Of a stretch of 64,000 bases of DNA, positions 34,219-43,400 are shown one piece after another (position 1 is the first letter of the stretch; the number at the start of each line of letters is the position of its first letter). The notes beneath the pieces were generated by a model, which was not told the DNA's origin, ran no database searches, and saw only the letters and a list, made by a program, of their open reading frames with translations. The stretch covers positions 682,001-746,000 of the forward strand of contig NZ_JACVCU010000001.1 in the NCBI RefSeq assembly GCF_014518425.1, read 5' to 3'. Origin of the DNA: Terrabacter sp. MAHUQ-38. GTDB taxonomy: Bacteria > Actinomycetota > Actinomycetes > Actinomycetales > Dermatophilaceae. Both the position numbers and the translations under genes were made by a program.

Positions 34219-35027
34219 GCACGACGCTGCCGGCCATCTCGGCAGGCCTCGCGACCGATGTGGGTCGCGTCCGCCAGCACAACGAGGACACCGCGCTCTC
34301 GAAGGGAACCGTGTTCGTCGTCGCCGACGGCATGGGCGGTCACGCCGCGGGCGAGGTGGCGAGCCGGATCGCGGTCGAGACGCTCGTCGAGCTCGGCGAC
34401 CGTCCCGTCGTGCAGGTGCGCGACATCGTCGGCCAGGTCGAGGAGGCCAACCGGCGCATCCTTGCCTCGGCCGCGCGGCATCCCGAGCAGACCGGCATGG
34501 GCACCACCGTCGCGGGCCTCGCGCTCGTCTCCGTCGGCGGCTCCCGCCACTGGGCCGTCTTCAACATCGGCGACTCCCGCGTCTACCGCTGCCTCGACGG
34601 TGAGCTCTCCCAGGTGACCGTCGACCACTCAGAGGTGTGGGAGCTCGTCGAGCGCGGGCTCATCACACCCGAAGAGGCACAGCACCACCCCGGTCGAAAC
34701 ATCGTGACCCGCTCGCTGGGTCGTGACCCGATGGGCGTCGTCGACACGTGGGTGTTCCCCCCCTACCCGGGCGAGGTCTTCGTCATCTGCTCCGACGGTC
34801 TGTCCAACGAGCTGACCCGGGAGCAGATCGAGGCCGTCCTGGCCGAGCACCACGACGCCCAGGAGGCCGCCGACGAGCTCGTCCGTCGCGCGGTCCGGGC
34901 CGGGGGTCGCGACAACGTCACTGCTATCGTCGTCGCGGTGCAGGGGGAGGACTCGGACTCCGACGTGGACGAGGACACGACCCCGCGCGAGAACGTGAAC
35001 GGCTCATCAGGGGAGAGCAGGTCGTAG
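34215..35027 (+). CDS. PP2C-family Ser/Thr protein phosphatase
   Basis: This is a 270-residue metal-dependent phosphatase. The first metal motif is FVVADGMGGHAAGEVAS at about residues 35-51. FNIGDSRVYR, FVICSDGLSNEL and GGRDNVTAIVV supply the remaining metal aspartates, so it looks active. There is no membrane helix, unlike PstP, so it is cytosolic. An acidic tail of about 30 residues follows. It is embedded in the operon before an FHA protein and a kinase, so it probably reverses phosphorylation made by that kinase. Confidence 0.92.
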   Translation: MSTTLPAISAGLATDVGRVRQHNEDTALSKGTVFVVADGMGGHAAGEVASRIAVETLVELGDRPVVQVRDIVGQVEEANRRILASAARHPEQTGMGTTVAGLALVSVGGSRHWAVFNIGDSRVYRCLDGELSQVTVDHSEVWELVERGLITPEEAQHHPGRNIVTRSLGRDPMGVVDTWVFPPYPGEVFVICSDGLSNELTREQIEAVLAEHHDAQEAADELVRRAVRAGGRDNVTAIVVAVQGEDSDSDVDEDTTPRENVNGSSGESRS

Positions 35028-35029
35028 AC

Positions 35030-37747
35030 GTGAGTGGCCCGTCCGTTGTTGTCGACCGGGCCCCCGACGGGTGGACGCACATCGGGGGCCCCGGCATGCA
35101 CCTGCTCATCGGCCTCGACGAGGACGACGAGCGCACCCTCGCAGCGAGCGACGCCGCCGACGGCGGCGACATCGACGACGTCGTCGAGGTCCTGACGGCC
35201 GGCGGCATGCGCAAGGCCCACCACTTCGTCGGTGTGCACTGGCAGCCGCGCACGCGGATCGTCGCGTTCGGGCCGGTCGCGGCCGTCGTGACGCTCGCCG
35301 ACGGCACCGAGCACGACGTGCGCGCCCCGAGCGCCAAGGTCTGGACCGACCTCGAGCTGCCCGAGCACCCCGAGCGGGTCGTGCTGCGGGTCCTCGACGA
35401 GGAGCAGCGCTCTGCTCCCGAGCCCCCGCAGACCCTCTCCGCCGCATCGCACATCTCGGCCGTACCGGGTCCGGATGCCGCATCGCCCGCGACGCCTGAC
35501 GCCGCGGCTCCACTCGCGCCGTCTCCTGTCCCGTCGACTGACCACGCGGCTGACGACGCGACGGCCGACGAGCTCGCGGCCGCCGAGCTCGCGGCCGCCG
35601 GCGCACCGGCGGCGAAGTCCTCGGCGGACGCAGCACCTGCGCCGGCCACGGCTTCTTCGGGTTCGACGCCGGCTGTCCCGACGTTCGGCGCGGTGACCCA
35701 GTCCTCATCCACCGGGTCGGTCGCCCCCGGCTCCTCGGGCTCCTCCTGGGGACGCAGCTGGGCCCGCGAGCCCGCGGCGCCTTCGAAGTCAGCGACCGGA
35801 GAGCCTTCTGCCAGTGCGGCTCTCGAGTCTGCGACGTCGGATCCGTCTGCACCACAGGGGGATCCGCAGATCACGCCAGCAGCCCCGTTGCCTGTCGACG
35901 AGCCTGCCGACCTGACCGTCGACGTTCCGCAGTCTGACGGACACTCGGGACTGAGCGCTGCCGGCGAGGCGGGCGGTCCTGCGGTGCAGGACAGTTCGGC
36001 GCAGCGTGGCGATGGCGCCGATCAGCACCTTGCCCCGACGCCGCCCGAAACCCCTGCTGCACAGGCGGACTCGCCGCCCGAGCCGGCGGTGGTGCCACCC
36101 ACTGCCCCGCCGGCTGCGCGGCCTGCACTGCGCTCCTGGGAGGCCGTCGCGCCGGCCGTCCCCGTTCGCGCCACCGTGGTCCCGGCGGCCCCCGCCGAGA
36201 CCCGCGACGTCGACCTCGCCCCTGGCGTTCCGGCACGGCCCGTGGGGGTGGAGTGGGAGTCCGCGCCTGCGCCGGCCTACTCCCCAGACCCGGTCCAGCC
36301 GGCCGACCCCACGGTCCCGGCCACGCCGACCGTTCCCAGCGTCCCCGAGACCCCGGTGGCGGGTGACCTGCCCGCTGCCGCCCCGCCGCGCGACTTCGAG
36401 TCCACCTGGGCTGCGCGACCGGTGCTCGAGACCGAGAGCGCCCCGCCGCGCATCATCACAGCGCCGGCCTCCGGCACGCGCACGCCCGCGCCCGGCTCCA
36501 CCGGATCCGGCCCGGTGGGGTCCGATCCCACGGCCGCCGAGGCCGCCGCGGAGGCCGACGACGAACAGCCGGCGGTGCCGCCCAGCTACGACTACCTCTT
36601 CGGCCACACGACGCTTGCCGACGAGCACCGCAAGGTTCTCGCGCAGCTCGGCGCACCCGAGGACCAGGAGGGCGCGCACGAGGACGACGACGCGCCTGCC
36701 GTCCCGGCCGCCCTCGACACGTCCGACGCGCCGGTGACGAACGCCGCCCCGGCGCCTGTGGTGCCGCCGCGCCCCATGCCCGCGACCCCCGAGGTCCCCG
36801 AGGGCGGCCTCATCTCGTCCGTGCCCTGGGCCACGTCCCGGCCTGCGCCGTCGGTGCCCAAGCCCGAGCCCGACGTGCCGTCGTTCTCGGGCCGGCACAC
36901 GCCCCCGCCGGCGCCGAGCCTGCTCCCACCGATGAACACCCCGCCGCCGGGCAGCCGGGCGCCCGAGGCGACCCCGCTCATCTCCACCGGTCCACCGCCG
37001 GCGACGCCGCCACCGGCACCGATGCCCGCACCGGCACCGGTGTCGAGCGAGCCGATCTTCGACGTACCGATCTCCACACCGCTGGGTACGACACCGCTGG
37101 GCACGACGCCGTCGCCCACGGCACCCGTCGCGCCGTACCGCCCTGTGACGGAACCGATCCCGTCCGGTCCCGCTCCGACCGTCGACGTCGGAGCAGGGGC
37201 CGACGAGGACGAGACGGAGCTGACCGTCGACCGGAGCGCGCTCCTCGAGGCGCGCAACGCCGCCCAGAACCTGACCTTCTCGGGTCCGAGCGTCCTCGCG
37301 GTGCTCTGCTCGGCCGGTCACCCGACGCCACCGCACAGCGACCGCTGCCGGGTGTGCGGTGCCGGCATCCCTCCGCAGGAGCCGTTCACGATGCCGCGGC
37401 CGCCGCTCGGCGTGCTGCGCCTGTCGACGGGCGACGTCGTGACCCTCGATCGCAGCGTGCTGCTCGGCCGCGCGCCGAGGCTGGGTGACGGACTGGCCGC
37501 CCACGACCGCCCGCACGTCGTCAAGGTCCCGAGCCCCGAGCGTGACGTCTCGCGCAACCACGTCGAGGTGATCCTTGAGGGCTGGCACGTGCTCATCCGT
37601 GACCTCGGCACCACGAACGGCACCACCGTCACGCTCCCCGGCGAGGTCCCGGTCCGCCTGCGCGCCAACGACCAGCAGGTCCTCGAGCCGGGCTCACTCG
37701 TCTCGATGGCCGACGAGGTCTCGTTCACCTTCGAGGCGGCGTCATGA
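35030..37747 (+). CDS. FHA-domain protein with zinc ribbon and long Pro/Ala linker
   Basis: This is a 905-residue protein from a GTG at 35030, two bases after the phosphatase stop. The N-terminal domain of about 110 residues (PDGWTHIGGPGMHLLIGLDE) is not recognised, though its layout suits a compact beta domain. A disordered Ala/Pro/Ser linker covers about 125-745. A zinc ribbon (CSAGH, then CRVCGAGI) lies near 770-790. The C-terminal FHA domain at about 800-900 keeps GRAP, SRNHVEV and LGTTNGT, so phosphothreonine binding should be intact. It is coupled to the kinase by an ATGA overlap and is a likely kinase substrate or adaptor. Confidence 0.83.
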   Translation: MSGPSVVVDRAPDGWTHIGGPGMHLLIGLDEDDERTLAASDAADGGDIDDVVEVLTAGGMRKAHHFVGVHWQPRTRIVAFGPVAAVVTLADGTEHDVRAPSAKVWTDLELPEHPERVVLRVLDEEQRSAPEPPQTLSAASHISAVPGPDAASPATPDAAAPLAPSPVPSTDHAADDATADELAAAELAAAGAPAAKSSADAAPAPATASSGSTPAVPTFGAVTQSSSTGSVAPGSSGSSWGRSWAREPAAPSKSATGEPSASAALESATSDPSAPQGDPQITPAAPLPVDEPADLTVDVPQSDGHSGLSAAGEAGGPAVQDSSAQRGDGADQHLAPTPPETPAAQADSPPEPAVVPPTAPPAARPALRSWEAVAPAVPVRATVVPAAPAETRDVDLAPGVPARPVGVEWESAPAPAYSPDPVQPADPTVPATPTVPSVPETPVAGDLPAAAPPRDFESTWAARPVLETESAPPRIITAPASGTRTPAPGSTGSGPVGSDPTAAEAAAEADDEQPAVPPSYDYLFGHTTLADEHRKVLAQLGAPEDQEGAHEDDDAPAVPAALDTSDAPVTNAAPAPVVPPRPMPATPEVPEGGLISSVPWATSRPAPSVPKPEPDVPSFSGRHTPPPAPSLLPPMNTPPPGSRAPEATPLISTGPPPATPPPAPMPAPAPVSSEPIFDVPISTPLGTTPLGTTPSPTAPVAPYRPVTEPIPSGPAPTVDVGAGADEDETELTVDRSALLEARNAAQNLTFSGPSVLAVLCSAGHPTPPHSDRCRVCGAGIPPQEPFTMPRPPLGVLRLSTGDVVTLDRSVLLGRAPRLGDGLAAHDRPHVVKVPSPERDVSRNHVEVILEGWHVLIRDLGTTNGTTVTLPGEVPVRLRANDQQVLEPGSLVSMADEVSFTFEAAS

Positions 37748-39441
37748 AGAAGGGCACGCCCCCGAAGCTCCCCGGCCTCGTCTTCGTCCAGCCCCTCGGC
37801 TCGGGTGGCTACGCCGACGTCTTCCTCTACGAGCAGCAGAGCCCCCGCATGCCGGTCGCGGTCAAGGTGCTCAAGTCCGAGGGCCTGACCGACGCGCTGC
37901 GCCAGCAGTTCGTCGAGGAGGCCGACACCATGGCCGCCCTCGGCGACCACCCCTACATCGTGCAGATCTTCCGCTCCGGCACGTCCGAGGACGGTCGCCC
38001 GTACCTCGTCATGAAGTACTACCCGCCGCCGAACCTCGCCATGCGGGCCCGCGCCGAGCGGTTCTCCGTCGAGGACGTGCTGCGCACCGGCATCCAGCTC
38101 GCGAGCGCCGTCGAGACGGCACACCGCGCGCGCATCACGCACCGCGACATCAAACCGGCCAACGTCCTCATCAGTGCCTACGGCGCACCGGGACTGACCG
38201 ACTTCGGCATCGCCGGCCGTGGTGCCCGCGACGGTGAGGTCGAGGTGGAGAGCACCGACGACGTCGGTGTCTCGGTGCCGTGGGCGCCGCCCGAGGTGCT
38301 GTACGGACAGAGCAACGGCGACGAGCGTGCCGACGTCTACTCGCTCGCGGCGACCCTCTGGCAGCTGCTCGTCGGCCGCTCGCCGTTCGAGGTGCCCGGC
38401 GGCGACAACTCGGCGTACGCCCTCATGCCTCGGATCCGAAGCACCGCACCGCCCTCGACCGGACGCCAGGACGTCCCGGCAGGCCTGGAGCGCCTGCTCG
38501 CCCAGGCGATGGCCAAGGACCCGGCGCACCGGCCGTCGTCGGCGCTCGAGTTCGCGCGCGCCCTGCAGGCCGTCGAGCAGCAGCAACGCCTGGCCCGCAC
38601 CCCCATCGTCGTGCTCGACGAGCAGGGTCACACGACGCTCGTGAGCCAGACGCAGGGGTCACCGACCGGACGGTCGGCCGAGGACGACGACCGGACGCGC
38701 ATCAAGGCGCCGCAGACCGTCGTGGCCCAGCCGGTCGGCCCGTCGCCGACTCTGCTCGATGACGAGACGCGCCGCAGGTCCGACGCCGGCGCGCCCCGCT
38801 GGTCGCCCGCGCCCATGCCCAGCCCGAGCCGCCAAGCCTCGGGTGCGCCCGTCCGACCCGCGGCCCTGACGGACCCGACGACGAGCCAGACCGCGCCGCT
38901 CGGTCCCGACACGGCCGACGAGGCCACGATCCGGCGAGCCGCGAGCACGCCTGCAGCGCAAGCGCATCCGGCAAGCGCGCCCGCCGCGTCGCCGCTGTCC
39001 AAGCCGGGTGCGGTCTGGGGACTGGTCGCCGGGGTCGTCGTCCTCGCAGCCCTCGCCACGTTCCTCGTGCTGCGCCCGGGCTCGGATCCGTCGGCCACAG
39101 TCACGCCGACACCGAGCCCGACGGTCACGATGCCAGGCGACGACAGCGCGATCGGCGACGGCGTCTTCGACAAGCCCGCGCTCGAGCCCGAGTCCGAGGT
39201 CGGCCGCGTCACGTTCACGTGGAGCTACCCGCAGCCGTCGAAGAAGGACACCTTCCGGGTCTCGATCGGCCCGACGCCGTCCGACGCGGGGAACCCGGAG
39301 CGATCTCGCACCGTCTCCGTCACGTCCAGCCGCTACGCGGTCAAGGCCGCGAAGGGCACGAAGGTGTGCGCCACGGTCATCGTCGTCCGTGCCGGACAGG
39401 CGTCGCCCGGCTCCGACGTGCAGTGCGAGACAGCACGTTGA
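37744..39441 (+). CDS. Membrane Ser/Thr protein kinase (PknB-like kinase domain)
   Basis: This is a 565-residue receptor-type kinase. The kinase domain spans about residues 10-275, with Gly loop GSGGYADVF, lysine motif VAVKVLK, catalytic loop HRDIKPANVL, DFG and WAPPE, all intact. A Pro/Ala-rich juxtamembrane region follows. A single helix at about 425-445 (VWGLVAGVVVLAALATFLVL) precedes a Thr/Pro spacer and a small outer beta domain of about 100 residues with a Cys pair, perhaps fibronectin-like. There are no PASTA repeats. Operon position suggests it controls the type VII-like machine together with the phosphatase and FHA proteins. Confidence 0.92.
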   Translation: MKKGTPPKLPGLVFVQPLGSGGYADVFLYEQQSPRMPVAVKVLKSEGLTDALRQQFVEEADTMAALGDHPYIVQIFRSGTSEDGRPYLVMKYYPPPNLAMRARAERFSVEDVLRTGIQLASAVETAHRARITHRDIKPANVLISAYGAPGLTDFGIAGRGARDGEVEVESTDDVGVSVPWAPPEVLYGQSNGDERADVYSLAATLWQLLVGRSPFEVPGGDNSAYALMPRIRSTAPPSTGRQDVPAGLERLLAQAMAKDPAHRPSSALEFARALQAVEQQQRLARTPIVVLDEQGHTTLVSQTQGSPTGRSAEDDDRTRIKAPQTVVAQPVGPSPTLLDDETRRRSDAGAPRWSPAPMPSPSRQASGAPVRPAALTDPTTSQTAPLGPDTADEATIRRAASTPAAQAHPASAPAASPLSKPGAVWGLVAGVVVLAALATFLVLRPGSDPSATVTPTPSPTVTMPGDDSAIGDGVFDKPALEPESEVGRVTFTWSYPQPSKKDTFRVSIGPTPSDAGNPERSRTVSVTSSRYAVKAAKGTKVCATVIVVRAGQASPGSDVQCETAR

Positions 39442-39653
39442 AGCCATGAGAAGGCGCGGCGAGAGGGAGCCCGCCAGTCGCCGGCGAGCCGGTCCCGTGA
39501 GTACCGGGGCGGGTGGACACCCGGTGGTGGGAAGGGCAACCTCGACACAGACACCAGCAAACCACCACAGACTTCCGTAACCAGACATGCTCGGACGTCG
39601 TTGACCGCGAGTGCCAGCGCGCGTGCGCTTCGACAGGATTAGGGGACCTGATC

Positions 39654-40445
39654 GTGATCCACAGCAAGGTGACCGTCGTGTTCTGCGGCGAGGAGTACTC
39701 CGTGTCACCCGACACCGGCCTGACCATCGGCCGCACCGGCGACGTCGAGGTCGACGACAACCCGTACCTGCACCGCACGTTCCTCGTCGTCTCGTTCGAC
39801 AACGGCTTCTGGTGGCTCAGCAACACCGGATCGACGCTGACGGCGACGGTCGCCGACGAACAGGGCCTCTTCCAGGCCTGGCTCAACCCGGGCGCGAAGA
39901 TCCCGCTCGCGATGAAGAAGCTCATCGTCTGGTTCACGGCCGGCCCCACCACCTATGACTTCGAGGTCCACGTGGCGAGCCCGGCCTTCAAGTCCGTGAC
40001 CGCCGACCCGCCCGAACAGACCGACGACGACGAGGTCGGGGCGGCCACGGTGGGCCGCGTGTCCTTCACGCCGGACCAGAAGCTGCTCATCGTCGCGCTG
40101 TGCGAGCCGTTCCTCCGGCGTCGTGAGGCCGGCACCAGTCAGATACCCTCGTCAGCCGCGGCGGCCGAGCGTCTCGGCTGGACGCTCACCCGCTTCAACC
40201 GCAAGCTCGACAACGTCTGCCAGAAGCTCGCCGACGCCGGCACACGCGGACTGCACGGCGGCGTCGGCAAGCTCGCGACCAACCGCAAGGCCCGGCTCGT
40301 CGAGCACGCGCTCTCGACCAAGCTCGTCACCGAGGACGACCTCGCCCTCCTCGACGCGCCGCACAGCACCGAACCGACACCACACACCGACGTAGAGAAC
40401 AGGCGCGCCGACCGGATGGTCGCGGCCGAACAGGGGAACGCATGA
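39654..40445 (+). CDS. FHA-like protein with C-terminal helical (winged-helix-like) domain
   Basis: This is a 263-residue cytosolic protein. The GTG at 39654 follows AGGGGA and starts the fold (MIHSKVTVVFCGEEYSV). Residues 1-110 look like an FHA beta sandwich with GLTIGRTGDVEV and LSNTGS, but the usual SxxH pair reads LHRT. Phosphothreonine binding is therefore doubtful. Residues 140-240 are helical with AERLGWTLTRFNRKLDNVC, resembling a winged helix. It may link phospho-signals to transcription or to the machine. It overlaps the giant protein gene by ATGA. The 212 bases upstream hold no gene. Confidence 0.65.
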   Translation: MIHSKVTVVFCGEEYSVSPDTGLTIGRTGDVEVDDNPYLHRTFLVVSFDNGFWWLSNTGSTLTATVADEQGLFQAWLNPGAKIPLAMKKLIVWFTAGPTTYDFEVHVASPAFKSVTADPPEQTDDDEVGAATVGRVSFTPDQKLLIVALCEPFLRRREAGTSQIPSSAAAAERLGWTLTRFNRKLDNVCQKLADAGTRGLHGGVGKLATNRKARLVEHALSTKLVTEDDLALLDAPHSTEPTPHTDVENRRADRMVAAEQGNA

Positions 40446-43400
40446 GCACCGCCGCCACCACGCGACGGATCGGGATCATCTCGACCGTCGTCGTCGCCCT
40501 CGTCGCGAGCCTGCTCGTCTGGCTCGCGACTCGCAGCGAGGGTGAGATCGTCCGCAAGGCCGACCTCAACGACGGCGGGATCTGGGTGACGAACGCCGAG
40601 CAGGCCCGTTACGGCCGCATCAACAAGCCGGCCGGCCAGCTCGACGCCGGCGTCCTGTCCGACGGCACGAACGGCTCCGGCCTGGACGTCTTCCAGGACG
40701 GCGCGGCCGTCGTCGGCTACTCGAAGGCCAGCAACCAGATCGTCCCGATCAACCCGTCCGAGGGCACGCTCGCCCCCGAGCAGGCGGTCGTGCTGCCGAA
40801 GCCGAGCACGGCCACCGGCAACCGCGTCTTCACGGCCCCGCTCGTCGACGTGCGCGGCGGCACCATCGCGATGATCGACCCGGCGAAGGGTGAGCTGCGC
40901 GCGCAGCGGGTCGAGGACCCCACGGGGGTCACGAGCCTCGACGGGCTGCAGACCCAGGCCAAGCCGCTCGCGAAGGTCGGCGGCAACGCCGCCGTCGCCG
41001 TGGGCGTCGACGGCACGGTCTACGCACTCTCCGCCCAGTCGGGCAGCATCAGCGTCCTGCGCAAGGAGGGCAACGCATACGGCAAGCCCGTGACGACGAA
41101 GCTCGGCTTCACGTCGAAGTCGGCGCAGGTCACGGCCGTCGGCACGCACTGGGTGGTCTGGGACTCCGGCACGGGCAAGCTCTACTCCGACGCGCTCTCC
41201 GAGCCCGAGCAGCTCTCGGTGGGCAGCGCCGAACCCGGCAACCCAGCGTTCGCGGCCCTCCAGCAGCCCGGGCCCGACGCACCGACCGTCCTCATCCAGG
41301 ACGAGACGCAGCTGACGCAGGTCTCGCTGACGGGTGACAGCCCGACCGTGGGCGGCGTGAAGCTGAGCCAGGGGGCGCCCGGCCAGAAGCTCTTCCTGTC
41401 GGCGCCGGTGCGTCTCGCGTCGTGCATCCACGCCGCCTGGGCCGGCGCCTCGAACGTCTACTACGGCCGCAACTGCGGCTCGCCCACCGACGCCGACACC
41501 GTCGACCTCGGCGCGATGAGGAAGGGCGTGCGCACCGACGGCGTCAAGCTGCGCGTCAACCGCGGGCTGATCGTCCTCAACGACCTCGACTCCGGCGACG
41601 TCTGGGACATCGACCGCAACCGCGTGAAGATCGACAACTGGAACTCCGTCATCCCGCCGCCGCAGACCGACGACAAGAACAAGAAGAAGGACGAGAACCT
41701 CATCGACGACGAGGTGAGCCGCACGCCGCCCAAGGCGCAGCCGGACTCGATGCAGGTCCGGCCGGGCCGCACCTCGACCCTCCACGTGCTCGACAACGAC
41801 TCCGACTCGCAGGGCTCGATCCTCGCGATCGCGCCGGGCGACGTGGGCCAGCCCAGCACGCCGGGCATCTCGACGAGCGCGTCCGCCGACGGCCAGACCG
41901 TTCAGGTGACCGTCCCCGAGGAGGCCGGTGGCACGTTCTCGTTCGACTACACCGTCAACAACGGCACCACGGCGAAGAACGGTCGCGCCACGGCGAAGGT
42001 GACGGTGCGCATCGTCGGCCCCGACGTCAACACCGCCCCGAAGGTGCGCACCGGGCAGGCGAAGCTCGCCCAGGCGAAGTACCCCGTCGTCGCGAGCGGT
42101 TCGGTGCGGGTCGGTGTCATCGCCGACTGGCGTGACGCCGAGAACGACCCCCTCCAGGTGTCGGCCCTCGACCCGGTCAGCACGGGCGTCGACGGATCCG
42201 GCGCGCTGACCGTCAAGGCCAAGGCGGACAAGGGTGACCAGGTCGTCGACTACCAGGTCGACGACGGCCGCGGCGGCGCCGAGAAGGCGTCCGTCACGCT
42301 CGACGTCCTGAGCGAGGACGACTCCAAGGCGGTCGCCCCGAAGACGCAGCCCGACGTGCTGCGCGCCGTCGTCGGCAAGCCCGTGCAGCTGCAGCCCCTC
42401 GGCAACGACATCGCCGGCGCCGACCCCACCGACCCGCAGGCACGGATGCGCCTCGCGCAGGCGGTCAAGGGCCCCGGCCAGCTGACGATCGACACCAACC
42501 TCGACACGAACGTGCTCACCGTGACCGGCCAGACGCCCGGCACCTCGACGATCACGTATGCCGCCCAGGTCGGCTCCGGGGTGAGCGTCGGCCGCATCCG
42601 CGTCGACATCGCCCCCGCCCCGTCGGTCGACCTGCCACCCGTTGCGACCCCGGACGCCGCGGTGCTGCGCGGCCAGACGCCCGTCATCGCCGATGTCCTC
42701 TCCAACGACTACAGCCCCCGCAGCGACGTCCTCGTCGTGCAGCGTGTCGCCACGACGGACGCGTGGCTGCGTGTCTCCGTCGTGCAGGGCCGGTGGGTTC
42801 GGGCCGAGGCGACGTCGCCGCTCGACGGCGACACACCGCGTCGCGGTTCCGTCCGCTACACCATCAGCGACGGCACGAAGTCCGCGGTCGGCCAGCTCTC
42901 GGTCGTCCAGAAGCCCGAGCCGAAGGACAAGGTGCTTCCGACGGTCGTCGACGACGTCGCGACCGTGCGCGTCGGCGACGCGGTGACCATCCCGGTGCTC
43001 GACAACGACTCGATGAGCGAGGGCATCCCGCTCAAGCTCGACCCGCAGAGCGTCAAGGTGCTCTCCGGGGGCGGCCAGGCGTTCGCGTCGGGCACCGTCG
43101 TACGCTACGTCCCCGAGCAGAAGACCCTGACCGGCCCGAGGTCGGCGATCCTCGAGTACGCGACCTACCCGGAGGGCCTCCGGGCCCGGGCCGTGACCGG
43201 TCGCGTCAACGTCACGATCAACCCGCTGCCGGATGCCGTGAAGTACCCCAACCAGCCCCCGTCGGCGCGCAGCTTCTCGGCGAGCGTCACGGCGGGCGAC
43301 ACCCTGGCCATCACGGTCCCGACGAGCGGCGTCGACCCCGACGGCGACCTGACCTTCGTCAGCGGCATCGTCGGCGAGGACGGCAAGGCGGTCGACCTCG

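Noticed and set aside
37318..38631. 437-codon minus-strand frame opposite the FHA and kinase genes
   Set aside because: It is antisense to intact FHA and kinase motifs, so it is a shadow.
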